NCBI RefSeq assembly: GCF_900111825.1
Contig: NZ_FOJM01000001.1
Span: 112,228 to 176,227, forward strand
From: Pedobacter suwonensis
GTDB taxonomy: Bacteria; Bacteroidota; Bacteroidia; Sphingobacteriales; Sphingobacteriaceae
Direction: 5' to 3'
DNA: 64,000 nt
The position numbers and the translations under genes are program-made. Positions within the stretch are counted from its first letter, which is position 1. Each line of letters starts with the position of its first letter. Shown here piece after piece: positions 45,573 to 54,008 of this stretch. Below the pieces are notes generated by a model. That model searched no databases. It was given only the letters and a program-made list of their open reading frames with translations, and was not told the DNA's origin.

Positions 45573-46784
45573 ATGAAAACTAATTTTAGCCTGCTTTTTT
45601 ATCTTAAAAAGCAGAAAAACTATCGTGGCGGCCATGTGCCAGTTTATTTACGAATAACTGTTGGCGGAAAAAGGGCAGAAATGACCAGCGGGCTTGAGTG
45701 CGATCCTGAAAAGTGGAATACCAAATCAGGCAGACAGGATGGAAAAAAGGAAGATGTCAGAAGCTTCAATGCTCATCTGGACAATCTCCAGTCAATGATC
45801 AACCAGGTTTACAGGGATCTTTTTGATGCCGGCGAAGTTATTACAGCCGAAGGCATTAAGTGCAGATTTATCGGGCGGGAAGTCCGGAAGCATACCTTGA
45901 TGGAAAGCATCAAAGTTCATAACGAAAAAATGGAGGCTTTGGTAGGAAAGGAATATGCCATTGGTACCTTGAAGCGCTTTCAAGTTTTGGAAAGGCATCT
46001 TGTCGCTTTCATGAATGAAAAATACAAGATAACAGACATCAACATCAAAAACATTAACCATGCGTTTATACGCGATTTTGATTTTTTCCTGAGGTCAGTA
46101 AACGGTTGTGCCAACAATACCACGGTAAGGTATCTGAAAAGTCTTGGTAAAATTCTTCGCATTTCAATGAGCTTAAAATGGATTGACAGCGATCCAATGT
46201 TTGGATACAAACTAAAGAGTAAAAATGTAGAGCGTTCATTTCTTACAGAGGATGAATTAACTAAAATTTCAGAAAAGCAGTTCCTAACCGAGCGGCTAAG
46301 TCAGGTACGGGACGTTTTTATCTTCTGCTGTTTTACCGGACTTGCGTATTCTGACATAGAGAAACTGAACCTATCTAATATTAAAACAGGTGTAGATGGC
46401 AAAAAATGGGTTTACACAAACAGAACCAAAACGGGAACTAGGTCTGCTGTTCCCCTATTACCACCTGCAATCGCAATATTGGAAAGATACAGCGATCATC
46501 CCTATTGCATCACCAAAGACAGGGCATTGCCAGTTTCAAGCAATCAAAAGCTAAATGAGTACCTCAAGGAAATTGCCGCGGTTTGTGAGATTGATAAGCC
46601 TTTAAGCTCACATATTGCAAGGCACACATTCGCTACCACCGTTACCCTTCTTAATGGGGTGCCGATGGAAAGCGTATCTAAGATGCTTGGGCATACAAAT
46701 ATCAGGACTACACAGATATATGCAAAGGTCTTGGATATCAAGGTAAGTGCAGATATGGCGATTCTAAATAATAAATATAATTAG
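45573..46784 (+). CDS. int: Tyrosine recombinase / integrase
   Basis: This is 403 aa from the ATG at 45,573. The N-terminal arm-binding domain (NFSLLFYLKKQKNYRGGHVPVYLRITVGGKRAEMTSGLE) and SAM-like core-binding domain (about 100-205) precede the catalytic domain. The catalytic Arg I position reads FTGLAYSDIEKL, with Ala where Arg is usual, as in IntDOT-type Bacteroides integrases. Then come the Lys in TKTG, HIARH for His/Arg II, LGHTNIRTT and Tyr in QIYAKV. It should catalyse insertion and excision at the adjacent tRNA-Lys. Confidence 0.93.
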   Translation: MKTNFSLLFYLKKQKNYRGGHVPVYLRITVGGKRAEMTSGLECDPEKWNTKSGRQDGKKEDVRSFNAHLDNLQSMINQVYRDLFDAGEVITAEGIKCRFIGREVRKHTLMESIKVHNEKMEALVGKEYAIGTLKRFQVLERHLVAFMNEKYKITDINIKNINHAFIRDFDFFLRSVNGCANNTTVRYLKSLGKILRISMSLKWIDSDPMFGYKLKSKNVERSFLTEDELTKISEKQFLTERLSQVRDVFIFCCFTGLAYSDIEKLNLSNIKTGVDGKKWVYTNRTKTGTRSAVPLLPPAIAILERYSDHPYCITKDRALPVSSNQKLNEYLKEIAAVCEIDKPLSSHIARHTFATTVTLLNGVPMESVSKMLGHTNIRTTQIYAKVLDIKVSADMAILNNKYN

Positions 46785-46852
46785 ATAAATAACCACTAAC
46801 TGACAAATATTTAAAAATATTAGGCATTAACTTCTGTTTTGGTTAAGTTTGT

Positions 46853-47356
46853 ATGATGTCAAAGGAATTGAATAAAAGAGTAATTGTTGTGCATTGGAAG
46901 AGATTTGCCAGTACGGACATCGACGTGTTTTCAAGTCTGAAGGGATTTTGCGACAGCTACCCCGCTTATAACTATCATACATTGAACAACTATCTTTCCA
47001 AAAAGAAGGTTCCATTCGAAAATGACGAAATCAAAATCGAAAGACAGCCCCTGATACAGAAAGTTAGAAGACCCGACCTGCCCAAGGTATTGTTCTGGGA
47101 CTTTGATTTTGACAAACTTGACTGGAACAGAAGTTATAGAACCGTAATGGAACGGGTGCTTGATAAAGGCAACCCCAAGGATTGGGAGGAGATGATCAGG
47201 TTTTACGGGATGGAAAATGTGGTAAACGCTCTTAAAAATGACATTACCTATCTTTCCGACATGACCATGGAAGCCGTTTGCAAATATTTTCAGTTGAGCA
47301 AAGAAAAACTCAGATGTTACACAAAGAAACAGTTAAACCAGGGACACTGGATCTAA
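46853..47356 (+). CDS. AbiEi-like antitoxin (DUF6922-type)
   Basis: This 167-aa protein contains the typical tail KVLFWDFDFDKLDWNRSYRTVMERVLDKGNPKDWEEMIRFYG (about 83-123) and a helical region with DITYLSDMTMEAVCKYFQLSKEKL. This form is regularly found directly before AbiEii-type nucleotidyltransferases in Bacteroidota and is taken as the antitoxin. Its end overlaps the toxin start by 43 bp. Two ATGs (46,853 and 46,856) are possible starts. It probably neutralises or represses the toxin; the mechanism is inferred. Confidence 0.75.
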   Translation: MMSKELNKRVIVVHWKRFASTDIDVFSSLKGFCDSYPAYNYHTLNNYLSKKKVPFENDEIKIERQPLIQKVRRPDLPKVLFWDFDFDKLDWNRSYRTVMERVLDKGNPKDWEEMIRFYGMENVVNALKNDITYLSDMTMEAVCKYFQLSKEKLRCYTKKQLNQGHWI

Positions 47357-48018
47357 TCCAGACGCTGATGAAAGACCATCACCTCAATTCTTTTTACCTC
47401 GTAGGCGGTACAGCACTATCTTTGAGGATTGGGCATAGGGAATCCATAGACATTGATTTGTTCAGCTCTTCGGATTTTGATAGGAACGAACTAGCCGAAC
47501 ACTTACGAAATAAATACGGCGCAGACGTAAAACGCAATAAGGAAAATTATGCCAGCGGAAGTATTGGCGAAGTGGATTTTGATTTTATTTCACACAAATA
47601 TCCATCCATTAAACCGATCGAAAATATAGAGGGGATTAGGATGATGTCCAATCAGGACATATCGGCTATGAAGATAAATGCAATAGTTAATAGCGGACAA
47701 CGCATCAAGGATTTTATCGATATACATTATCTTTTGAAGGAAATGCCATTGGATGAAATAATTGGTTTCTACTGCCAAAAATATCCAAATGTAGATTCTA
47801 ACACCGCCAAGTCATCTTTAATGTACCATAATGATATCGACTTCAACGTTCCAGTAAAACTGATGGATGGAAAGCTAAAATGGCAGGATGTTCAGGATAG
47901 TATAGTAAAAGCAGTACGGGAATATACCCGTGTTCAGGAAATCAAAGCGCTGAACAATAAGTTGAAAGAAACAAGGAACGACAATAAAAATGAACGAGGC
48001 AGAGGAATTGGTCGTTAG
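47314..48018 (+). CDS. Nucleotidyltransferase toxin (AbiEii/AbiGii family)
   Basis: This is about 234 aa from the ATG at 47,314, inside the 3-prime end of the antitoxin gene. The catalytic motif is LVGGTALSLRIGHRESIDIDLFSSSDF (GG-TAL, then DxD). EVDFDFISHKYPSIKPIENIEGIRMMSNQDISAMKINAIVNSGQRIKDFIDIHYLL follows, with the usual third Asp and the KxxA region. AbiEii toxins transfer nucleotides, for example to tRNA 3-prime ends, and cause growth arrest on phage infection. An additional Lys/Arg-rich tail (NERGRGIGR) is unusual. Confidence 0.88.
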   Translation: MLHKETVKPGTLDLIQTLMKDHHLNSFYLVGGTALSLRIGHRESIDIDLFSSSDFDRNELAEHLRNKYGADVKRNKENYASGSIGEVDFDFISHKYPSIKPIENIEGIRMMSNQDISAMKINAIVNSGQRIKDFIDIHYLLKEMPLDEIIGFYCQKYPNVDSNTAKSSLMYHNDIDFNVPVKLMDGKLKWQDVQDSIVKAVREYTRVQEIKALNNKLKETRNDNKNERGRGIGR

Positions 48019-48359
48019 GTTAGAGAATGCACTAATCCAATCATTTCGGCCAACCACCGTCCTAAAAACAATCGCATTTTCATTACAAGGCTCAGCACGA
48101 AAAATAACTTCAACAACTTCACTAGCGACGAAGATTTTTTCTAGCAAATCCTAAGGGCTTGCTGTTGGCACAAAGGGATTCTCCAATGGTTATCACAATT
48201 TGTGACAACCTGCTATCGATGTGAATATTTAACTCATCCGAATATTTGCACTACTTAGCAATATGATTGCTGATAACACCTAAAGTCGTCTGGGGATAGA
48301 AAAGAAAAAGCTGAAAAACTATTGTTTTTTAAGAACTGTTAGCGTTAAAGGAGCCACCT

Positions 48360-48509
48360 GTTGCTAAACGAAAGAGGATCGGGTTCAAACCGGATGAACT
48401 GTATTGCCTAAGGCGGAATCGCATTTCCGTATATACCATAGTGAAAACACAGGGGTTGTGATTGGGCTTTCACAGGCCGAAAATGCGGGAGGGCCAGCTC
48501 TAGCAATAG
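48360..48509. ncRNA. Candidate structured RNA with closing stem and three or four hairpins
   Basis: No gene lies in 48,019-48,575. An 8-bp stem TGTTGCTA (48,360-48,367) / TAGCAATA (48,502-48,509) encloses three clear helices. CGGAA/TTCCG is at 48,415-48,430. GTGAAA/TTTCAC is at 48,442-48,474, containing CACA/TGTG. GGCC/GGCC is at 48,476-48,496. A GTTC/GAAC hairpin may form at 48,384-48,400. Strand is assumed plus but not proven. I recognise no known RNA family. Confidence 0.5.
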
Positions 48510-48575
48510 TAGATTAAAAATAACTTAATGATAACAGAAAGCGACTCCCTGATGATCTTGCTTTCTGTTACTTAT

Positions 48576-48848
48576 TCATCTATTTTGTTTCTGCCTTGTT
48601 ACTATAAAAGAAAAGTTCATGAAGCTGATCATCTGGTTACAGAAAAAAAGCATGTTAGTCATTTCTTCACCTTCCGGAGATTCAGCTTCCAAATGTACCC
48701 AACCCTTGTAAAGTTCCCATAAATTTGCCCTTGCCTCATGCAAGGGAAAATTCACGAAAAAATATTCCATCTCAGAATCTGCATTTTCAATTTCGTCGTC
48801 GGTAAGCCCTGTAGGCTGAAAATCGAGTAGTTTTTTAATCTCTTCCAT
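48576..48848 (-). CDS. Unknown 90-aa protein, last gene of HEPN operon
   Basis: I start at the ATG at 48,848, preceded by GGAAAAG as a possible ribosome site; a longer frame from 48,878 overlaps the previous gene. The protein is acidic and helical: MEEIKKLLDFQPTGLTDDEIENADSEMEYFFVNF, ARANLWELYKGWVHLEAES, MLFFCNQMISFMNF. I recognise no family. It starts 10 bp after the 442-aa gene, so it is very probably co-transcribed and may act with it, for instance as an antitoxin-like small partner (inference). Confidence 0.6.
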   Translation of the reverse strand: MEEIKKLLDFQPTGLTDDEIENADSEMEYFFVNFPLHEARANLWELYKGWVHLEAESPEGEEMTNMLFFCNQMISFMNFSFIVTRQKQNR

Positions 48849-48858
48849 GTCGCTTTTC

Positions 48859-50151
48859 CTATTTGATCTCAAGCTCATACTGTTTTTTAATTTTGTCTAC
48901 GTACGGTTCAAAATGCTCTTTGTAATACCCTTTGGGAACCTGAATCTTAAAGTTTTTACGACTAAAAAACAGAACCACCCTCGAATCCGTTTCGCATTCC
49001 AATAGATACCAGACAGTGGGGTTTGAAGACGAACCGATAAAAAACATAGAAATCCTATCTTCGCAAAAATGCAAGACCTTTCCTTTCACCTTGAACCTCA
49101 ATTTAAGTTCGTAATAATCACCCTTATCACTAAGTAAAAAATTGAAACTCGGTACATCACCTGAGAATTTGGCAACCTGCATATCCTTTTTCATAGGTTT
49201 CTTCTGAATATTTCTCATCTTATAGGTAAACAGGTAATGTGTAAACGACTCCGTCGATAGCATTGGGAGTGCTTTATTGAATAGTTCGAAAATCTTCCTC
49301 TTATTGCTGAAATTGAGATCGTCTATTTCGTCAGAACGTTCATCACCGTCTGCGTATTCCCTGAACTGAATCCTTGCAATTTTCTTCATCTCGTAGCAGA
49401 TGCTGTTCAGCTCAGCTTGATTTTCGGACAGTTCAGATTGTTCAAAACTATCGTCTTCTTCAAAAAGAAACCCAGTAAAAGATTTTACCGTTTTATTGTC
49501 TGCATTTAGGGAAAAGCTGTACGGTATCAGAAATGGATAGTGGTTGGAATGGAACCTGACAGGATTGGTATTTGCAAGGCAATAACCAATAAGATACTCC
49601 TGGTTTAAAGTAACTATTTCATCATTCACATATTCTCTCTCCAATACCTTCCGTTCGGATATGTGCAGGAAATAATCATCTGGCCTGAAAAAACCCTTAA
49701 ATTCCTTATTAAGCCTGATATCCACTCCATACCTATCACAGATTACTTCAAGATATTTGGATTTTCCGGTTGCTTCATTGAAGCATTCCGGCCAATAATA
49801 TTCTTCAAAGTCATGAAATTCATTCCATAACATCGCCCTCAAAGTTCGATAGGCATATCTTCCTAGATAATTTTCATCCGTATCTATATTGCAGCTTACC
49901 AGTAAATGATCATACTCAACCTTTAAGTAAACTTTTACCGCTGGCTCGTTTTCTAGCTTAACCCTCATTGTCAAGACGCCTTTCTTAAATGAAAGTGGCT
50001 TTCTCTCGACAATGTAATATGGCCGCCTCCCGGCTCGAAGTTCTGTGTGTGACTCCAAAACATTTAACCTCAATATACGGGTACTTTTATCAAACGGAAG
50101 TTTATAGAACTGGGATTTAGGTTTTCCGGCAAGCACTATTTCATTATCCAT
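48859..50151 (-). CDS. Unknown 430-aa protein of HEPN operon
   Basis: I start at the ATG at 50,151 (AAGGAG lies 15 bp upstream); the longer frame would use GTG. I recognise no family. It is soluble, rich in aromatic and charged residues, with beta-strand-like stretches (KVYLKVEYDHLLVSCNIDTDE, YYELKLRFKVKGKVLHF, RVVLFFSRKNFKIQVPKGYY) and several helical parts. It has no Walker or nuclease motif that I can see. It overlaps the HEPN gene by 8 bp and precedes the 90-aa gene by 10 bp, so the three form a tight operon. Confidence 0.65.
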   Translation of the reverse strand: MDNEIVLAGKPKSQFYKLPFDKSTRILRLNVLESHTELRAGRRPYYIVERKPLSFKKGVLTMRVKLENEPAVKVYLKVEYDHLLVSCNIDTDENYLGRYAYRTLRAMLWNEFHDFEEYYWPECFNEATGKSKYLEVICDRYGVDIRLNKEFKGFFRPDDYFLHISERKVLEREYVNDEIVTLNQEYLIGYCLANTNPVRFHSNHYPFLIPYSFSLNADNKTVKSFTGFLFEEDDSFEQSELSENQAELNSICYEMKKIARIQFREYADGDERSDEIDDLNFSNKRKIFELFNKALPMLSTESFTHYLFTYKMRNIQKKPMKKDMQVAKFSGDVPSFNFLLSDKGDYYELKLRFKVKGKVLHFCEDRISMFFIGSSSNPTVWYLLECETDSRVVLFFSRKNFKIQVPKGYYKEHFEPYVDKIKKQYELEIK

Positions 50152-51031
50152 TTTCAGTTTCTCCTTTCGATGCTTCCGCCTCTTCACATTCGGCGGTTAG
50201 AAGATCGATCTTTTTATCACAAAGATCTTTAGCGAGAATTAGAAAATTATGAACCAGGCTATATAGTTTATCCGCATCGCTCATCTCGACATTGAAATTA
50301 TCTTTATACCTGGCGTGGCTGTAACTATTCATGAGCTTCTCAAAAAGCCTTCTGTTTTCTGGCGTTCCAAGCAAAAGCACTCTTGGCTGCTCCGAGAAAC
50401 ATGCACAAATATCCAATAGCCTGCCCAGATGATGAATATCAGACCTATAAGCCATAAAAACCCTGATCATCGCAATGCAGGATTGCTCAACAACTTGGTG
50501 AAGCATAAAAACGCACACATTGAATTTTTCATTACTGTAGCATTCCCCTGCTCCGTCCAAAAATCCCTGCGCCATTGGAATTCTATGGTATAGATGCTTA
50601 CAGGCTTTTTCAAGAGATATCTTTTTATCAAGAATATATTCAGGAAACAGATTCAGTGTACCATCATAACTGTATAGCTGAATACCTGTATCAAACACAG
50701 TTATAAAAAATCTGTTATTAGCTGCAATCGCGGTGTCCACGCTTTCTATGCTATGAACAAGGATCGTGATTTTGCCATGGTTAAAATGTGTATTTACATA
50801 GTCCTGAACACCATGTTCGATTCTTGTGGTGCCCTCAATTACCATTAATAAGTAATAGTGAAAATTGCTGATCTTCTGTTGTGGTGAAAACGAAGTACAA
50901 GAATTCGTTATGGAACTTATTTCACCGAATTTAAGAATATGCAAGGGCGTGAACCGCTCTGCAAGTTCTTTAACAAAATTTAAGAACGGCCCTTGCTGGC
51001 CCTCCACTGGCTTTAATGATTTCTTTTTCAT
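50144..51031 (-). CDS. HEPN-domain protein with possible nucleotidyltransferase-like N-terminus
   Basis: This is 295 aa from the ATG at 51,031. The C-terminal half has the HEPN pattern FNVCVFMLHQVVEQSCIAMIRVFMAYRSDIHHLGRLL and LMNSYSHARYKDNFNVEMSDADKLYSLVHNFLILAKDLC. RYKDNF replaces the usual aromatic ARYPD. HEPN proteins are often RNases or toxin parts. The N-terminal half (HYYLLMVIEGTTRIEHGVQDYVNTHF, ITILVHSIESVDTAI) resembles degraded nucleotidyltransferase folds seen with HEPN in Bacteroidota. The Rx4-6H RNase motif is not clearly visible, so catalysis is uncertain. It is first in its operon and divergent from XRE. Confidence 0.75.
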   Translation of the reverse strand: MKKKSLKPVEGQQGPFLNFVKELAERFTPLHILKFGEISSITNSCTSFSPQQKISNFHYYLLMVIEGTTRIEHGVQDYVNTHFNHGKITILVHSIESVDTAIAANNRFFITVFDTGIQLYSYDGTLNLFPEYILDKKISLEKACKHLYHRIPMAQGFLDGAGECYSNEKFNVCVFMLHQVVEQSCIAMIRVFMAYRSDIHHLGRLLDICACFSEQPRVLLLGTPENRRLFEKLMNSYSHARYKDNFNVEMSDADKLYSLVHNFLILAKDLCDKKIDLLTAECEEAEASKGETENG

Positions 51032-51154
51032 ATCTTCATGATTATTACGAGAACCAATTTCGATTAGAAAAAGTACGTACCGAACCAATACCTGTTGTTA
51101 AATACAAGCGTAGGGTTGTTTTTAACTGTCGGAATTTTTTAAATATATTTGGCC

Positions 51155-51517
51155 ATGGAAACCTCAGAAAAAACGAATAGAATGCATCTTGGTAGAAAAA
51201 TAAGCCGTATCCGTGAACTGCGTGGAATGAAACAGGAAGCACTTGCTTCAGAGCTTGGCATAAGTCAACAAGCTATAAGCAAACTTGAACAAAGTGAGGA
51301 AATTGAAGAATCTACACTAGAGAAAGTGGCAAAAGCATTAGGCGTAACTTCAGAAGGAATCAAACACTTTACAGAAGAGACAATTTTTAACAATATCAAT
51401 AATTTTCACGATAATTCAATTCAGAATAATTTCAATCCCATTGAAAAAATAGTTGAATTGTATGAACGCTTGTTGGCAAGCGAAAAAGAAAAAAATGAGC
51501 TCCTGAGAAAAATGTAG
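51155..51517 (+). CDS. XRE-family transcriptional regulator
   Basis: This is about 120 aa from the ATG at 51,155; an internal ATG at 51,182 is also possible. The HTH reads HLGRKISRIRELRGMKQEALASELGISQQAISKLEQSEEIEESTLEKVAKALGV (about 11-64). A linker rich in Asn and a coiled-coil tail (IEKIVELYERLLASEKEKNELLRK) likely give a dimer. It is divergent from the HEPN operon across about 120 bp and probably represses it. It ends before the HNH gene cluster. Confidence 0.88.
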   Translation: METSEKTNRMHLGRKISRIRELRGMKQEALASELGISQQAISKLEQSEEIEESTLEKVAKALGVTSEGIKHFTEETIFNNINNFHDNSIQNNFNPIEKIVELYERLLASEKEKNELLRKM

Positions 51518-51835
51518 TTAAACCCATTCCTCTTCTTAATAGGGACTAAATATTGAGCCCTTACTTTGTTGGCTACATTATAAATGAAGTTTGATAGTGA
51601 ATCTGGGGTTTTCCCTAGAAAGAAACGTTAAAATAGATAATCTCCGCAGAGATACCGGTTGATCGGTGACAACAATCAGGAATTTTTAGTTTTGATAGAC
51701 GTGTTTATTTAGTCGGGAAAAAACAAAAACTTTCTAATTTCATTAACTAGGATACAGATTATTGAGTAATACTTTTTCTCTAGCATTCCTCGGCAGATCA
51801 TTTCGTTTTAAGCTAAAAATTGTAGCTGAATGTTG
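51518..51835. other. Intergenic stretch, no gene seen
   Basis: These 318 bases separate the XRE gene from the convergent HNH gene. They contain a weak hairpin (gggactaaatattgagccc) that could end the XRE transcript. No frame, tRNA or clear repeat was found. Confidence 0.4.
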
Positions 51836-52537
51836 CTAATCTTTGAGTTTGATCTTGTCTAGTTTAATTACTTTCTCTTCTATTTGAAAAATAAGAGAAT
51901 CTGTACCATTTTCTAATAGAATAACTTTCCCATAGTGTAACTGTCTGTGGTGAGTTGCGCATACAGTGATGATATTTTCCACGCTGAGTGCGCCTAATTT
52001 CAAGTTGGCTACTTGCTCGACATGGTGGGCTTCCACATAGAAGGTTCCATCTAATTTTTTAAAAGAGTATGGATTAAGATTAAGTGATGCGCAAATCATG
52101 CATTGATAATTGGTTAACGCTTTGACTTTAGTTGCGATTGCACCACGTTCGATATATCTTGATAACCTCATCTTGAGCATGGGTGTTTGTTGTTTAGCAT
52201 GCTGTTCTAGCGCTAAAATGTTTTTTACGGAATTGGCTGACAATTTCCGCTTGATTTGGTGAAAAGTTTCCTGCTCTTGAGCAGTGGCAAATTCTGGGTT
52301 GAGATTTATCCAGTATTTTCCTTGCCTAACGGCTTGGCCCTTAAAATCCCGATTTAAGTACAGGTTCAGACTGCGCTGTGGTGTTTTTGAATTTTCGAAA
52401 CTAAGGTATTGATTCGATTGAATGACATGAAGAATTTCCAATTCTGTTCCTCGACCATTTAAGTCTTCAAAGGCTTGGTTTATGGCCTCTAACCAGCTAC
52501 TAAGTTGCATTTTGTTTATAAAAATTTTGTTGTGCAT
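51836..52537 (-). CDS. HNH endonuclease, last gene of the four-gene cluster
   Basis: This 233-aa protein's C-terminal part is an HNH/McrA-like nuclease: YQCMICASLN supplies a CxxC, GTFYVEAHHVEQ the catalytic His pair, SVENIITVC the Asn and the second Cys, and ATHHRQLHYG the final His. The N-terminal half is helical with no recognised family (WLEAINQAFEDLNGRGTELEILHV). It probably cuts DNA or modified DNA. It follows the ComEC-like gene by 67 bp on the same strand. Confidence 0.85.
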   Translation of the reverse strand: MHNKIFINKMQLSSWLEAINQAFEDLNGRGTELEILHVIQSNQYLSFENSKTPQRSLNLYLNRDFKGQAVRQGKYWINLNPEFATAQEQETFHQIKRKLSANSVKNILALEQHAKQQTPMLKMRLSRYIERGAIATKVKALTNYQCMICASLNLNPYSFKKLDGTFYVEAHHVEQVANLKLGALSVENIITVCATHHRQLHYGKVILLENGTDSLIFQIEEKVIKLDKIKLKD

Positions 52538-52604
52538 CTGAAAATTATGGATTGTATCAGTTACTTGCAGTATGCTAAACTTTTACGACTCTTCATGATT
52601 GAAA

Positions 52605-53855
52605 CTAATATGTCGTATTGTGAATACTATATCTAAAAGACTTTAGTTGGTGATTGTATCTAATATCCCATTTGTAGGCACCTACTAATCTGCTCAACGT
52701 GATTGCGCTAGGATGGCCATAGGTATTCCCAAAGCCGAAATTGAATATTGCGGTCACCTTATTGCTTAGTGCATGTGGGATGGACTTGTCCCAATGTGTG
52801 TGGGCACCATGGTGAGGGTACTGAAAAAAGCGTATCTGATCTAGCTCAATTGCCTTAGGTAAGCGAAGTCCCTTGAGGGGTATATCGCCCATTAGTAGCG
52901 TTGCGTGTTTTTTTCGGTTTACCAGTTTTTTACCGGAAGATATACGATTGTTTTTAAGCAATGAGCTATGCTGGACGATGAGAGATGAAAAATTTAGACT
53001 TCGCTGGTTAAAGTTATCCTTATAAATCTCTGCGAAAGTTTTCCAATTATCGAAGAGAAACTTCAGATTTAACTGATTCAGGGGTGCTATGCTAATTGCA
53101 TTGATGTAAAAATAGTTATTAACCTCCAAGCTAAAGTCGCTTATTTGAGCATTGTGGTTAGATGAGCGGGGTTGGTTATAAAAATAGAATTGCCAGAATG
53201 GATAGATGTACATTTTTGTTCGGTCCCTGTAAAAGCCAATTGAATTTGGGTTGGCTTCAAGTTCGGCTAGATATTCTGCAGGAGGAGAAAGACTCGTTGA
53301 ACGAATCATCGAAACATCAACAGTAAAACTGGAGAATTCTCGCACATAGAATTCGTTTCCTAGATGTGCAGATTTGCCATCAGGCCCAAAAGAGTCATCG
53401 TCAAAAGCTATAGATTCTTCATCTTCTCCGTTGCCAATGAACATGATTTCACCAACATTGAATTCCTGGAGATATCCTACAGGGTCGATTAAAAATTGTT
53501 GGTAATCCGCTGATTCTGCACTTCCCCCAGCCCTTTGTTTCAAGTATAACACGAATCGCTCACTGGGTGTTAAGTAAGGAAGAATAACTCTATCGCACTT
53601 TTTTAAACCAGACAACAGTGTTGATACATAATTTACATGGTCCTCATCAAAGTGAGAGATAATAAGTGCGTTTAGTGTGTTATTATTGTGGAGATTAAGT
53701 TTTTCTTTAAATTTTGAAATTTCTCTTTTAAGGTATTTCTGGTTACTGTGGGTGCCGCAATCATATGCGAGCGCATAAGCAGAATTGTTATGATTGAAAA
53801 AACCAGTATAAAAGCAGCCTTGTCCTGCTTTATTGAATCGAAAATCTACGTGCAT
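52605..53855 (-). CDS. ComEC/Rec2-like metallo-beta-lactamase-fold protein
   Basis: This is about 416 aa from the ATG at 53,855 (MHVDFRFNKAGQGCFYTGFF); the longer frame adds 21 residues. The metal motif is HFDEDH (68-73), the HxDxDH form of ComEC/Rec2-type MBL domains. The later motifs LLMGDIPLKGL and FQYPHHGAHTHW correspond to the LLTGD and PHHGS blocks of that group. No membrane segment is present, so it is a free hydrolase, unlike ComEC itself. In defence contexts such proteins may cleave nucleotides or DNA; the substrate here is unknown. Confidence 0.8.
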   Translation of the reverse strand: MHVDFRFNKAGQGCFYTGFFNHNNSAYALAYDCGTHSNQKYLKREISKFKEKLNLHNNNTLNALIISHFDEDHVNYVSTLLSGLKKCDRVILPYLTPSERFVLYLKQRAGGSAESADYQQFLIDPVGYLQEFNVGEIMFIGNGEDEESIAFDDDSFGPDGKSAHLGNEFYVREFSSFTVDVSMIRSTSLSPPAEYLAELEANPNSIGFYRDRTKMYIYPFWQFYFYNQPRSSNHNAQISDFSLEVNNYFYINAISIAPLNQLNLKFLFDNWKTFAEIYKDNFNQRSLNFSSLIVQHSSLLKNNRISSGKKLVNRKKHATLLMGDIPLKGLRLPKAIELDQIRFFQYPHHGAHTHWDKSIPHALSNKVTAIFNFGFGNTYGHPSAITLSRLVGAYKWDIRYNHQLKSFRYSIHNTTY

Positions 53856-54008
53856 ATTTATTAATCTTCGTCGAAAATAAATTAAATTAAACAATTGATT
53901 GGGCTGGCGCTTGAACAAACTAATCTTAGTTTAGTCTAATATTGATTTTTTACATATTCAGTAGTTATTTGCCTTATCACAACTACACGCGAATGCTAGA
54001 GAAATTCC

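Noticed and set aside
46844..46851. TAAGTTTG box 1 bp before the antitoxin ATG, and TATATTTG 3 bp before the XRE ATG
   Set aside because: Transcription would start inside the first codons, and no TTG lies 20 bp upstream; treated as chance.
48360..48509. tRNA- or tmRNA-like identity of the structured region because of a ggttcaaacc T-loop-like motif
   Set aside because: No acceptor stem, anticodon arm or tag frame is visible, and the stem around the motif does not fit a T arm.
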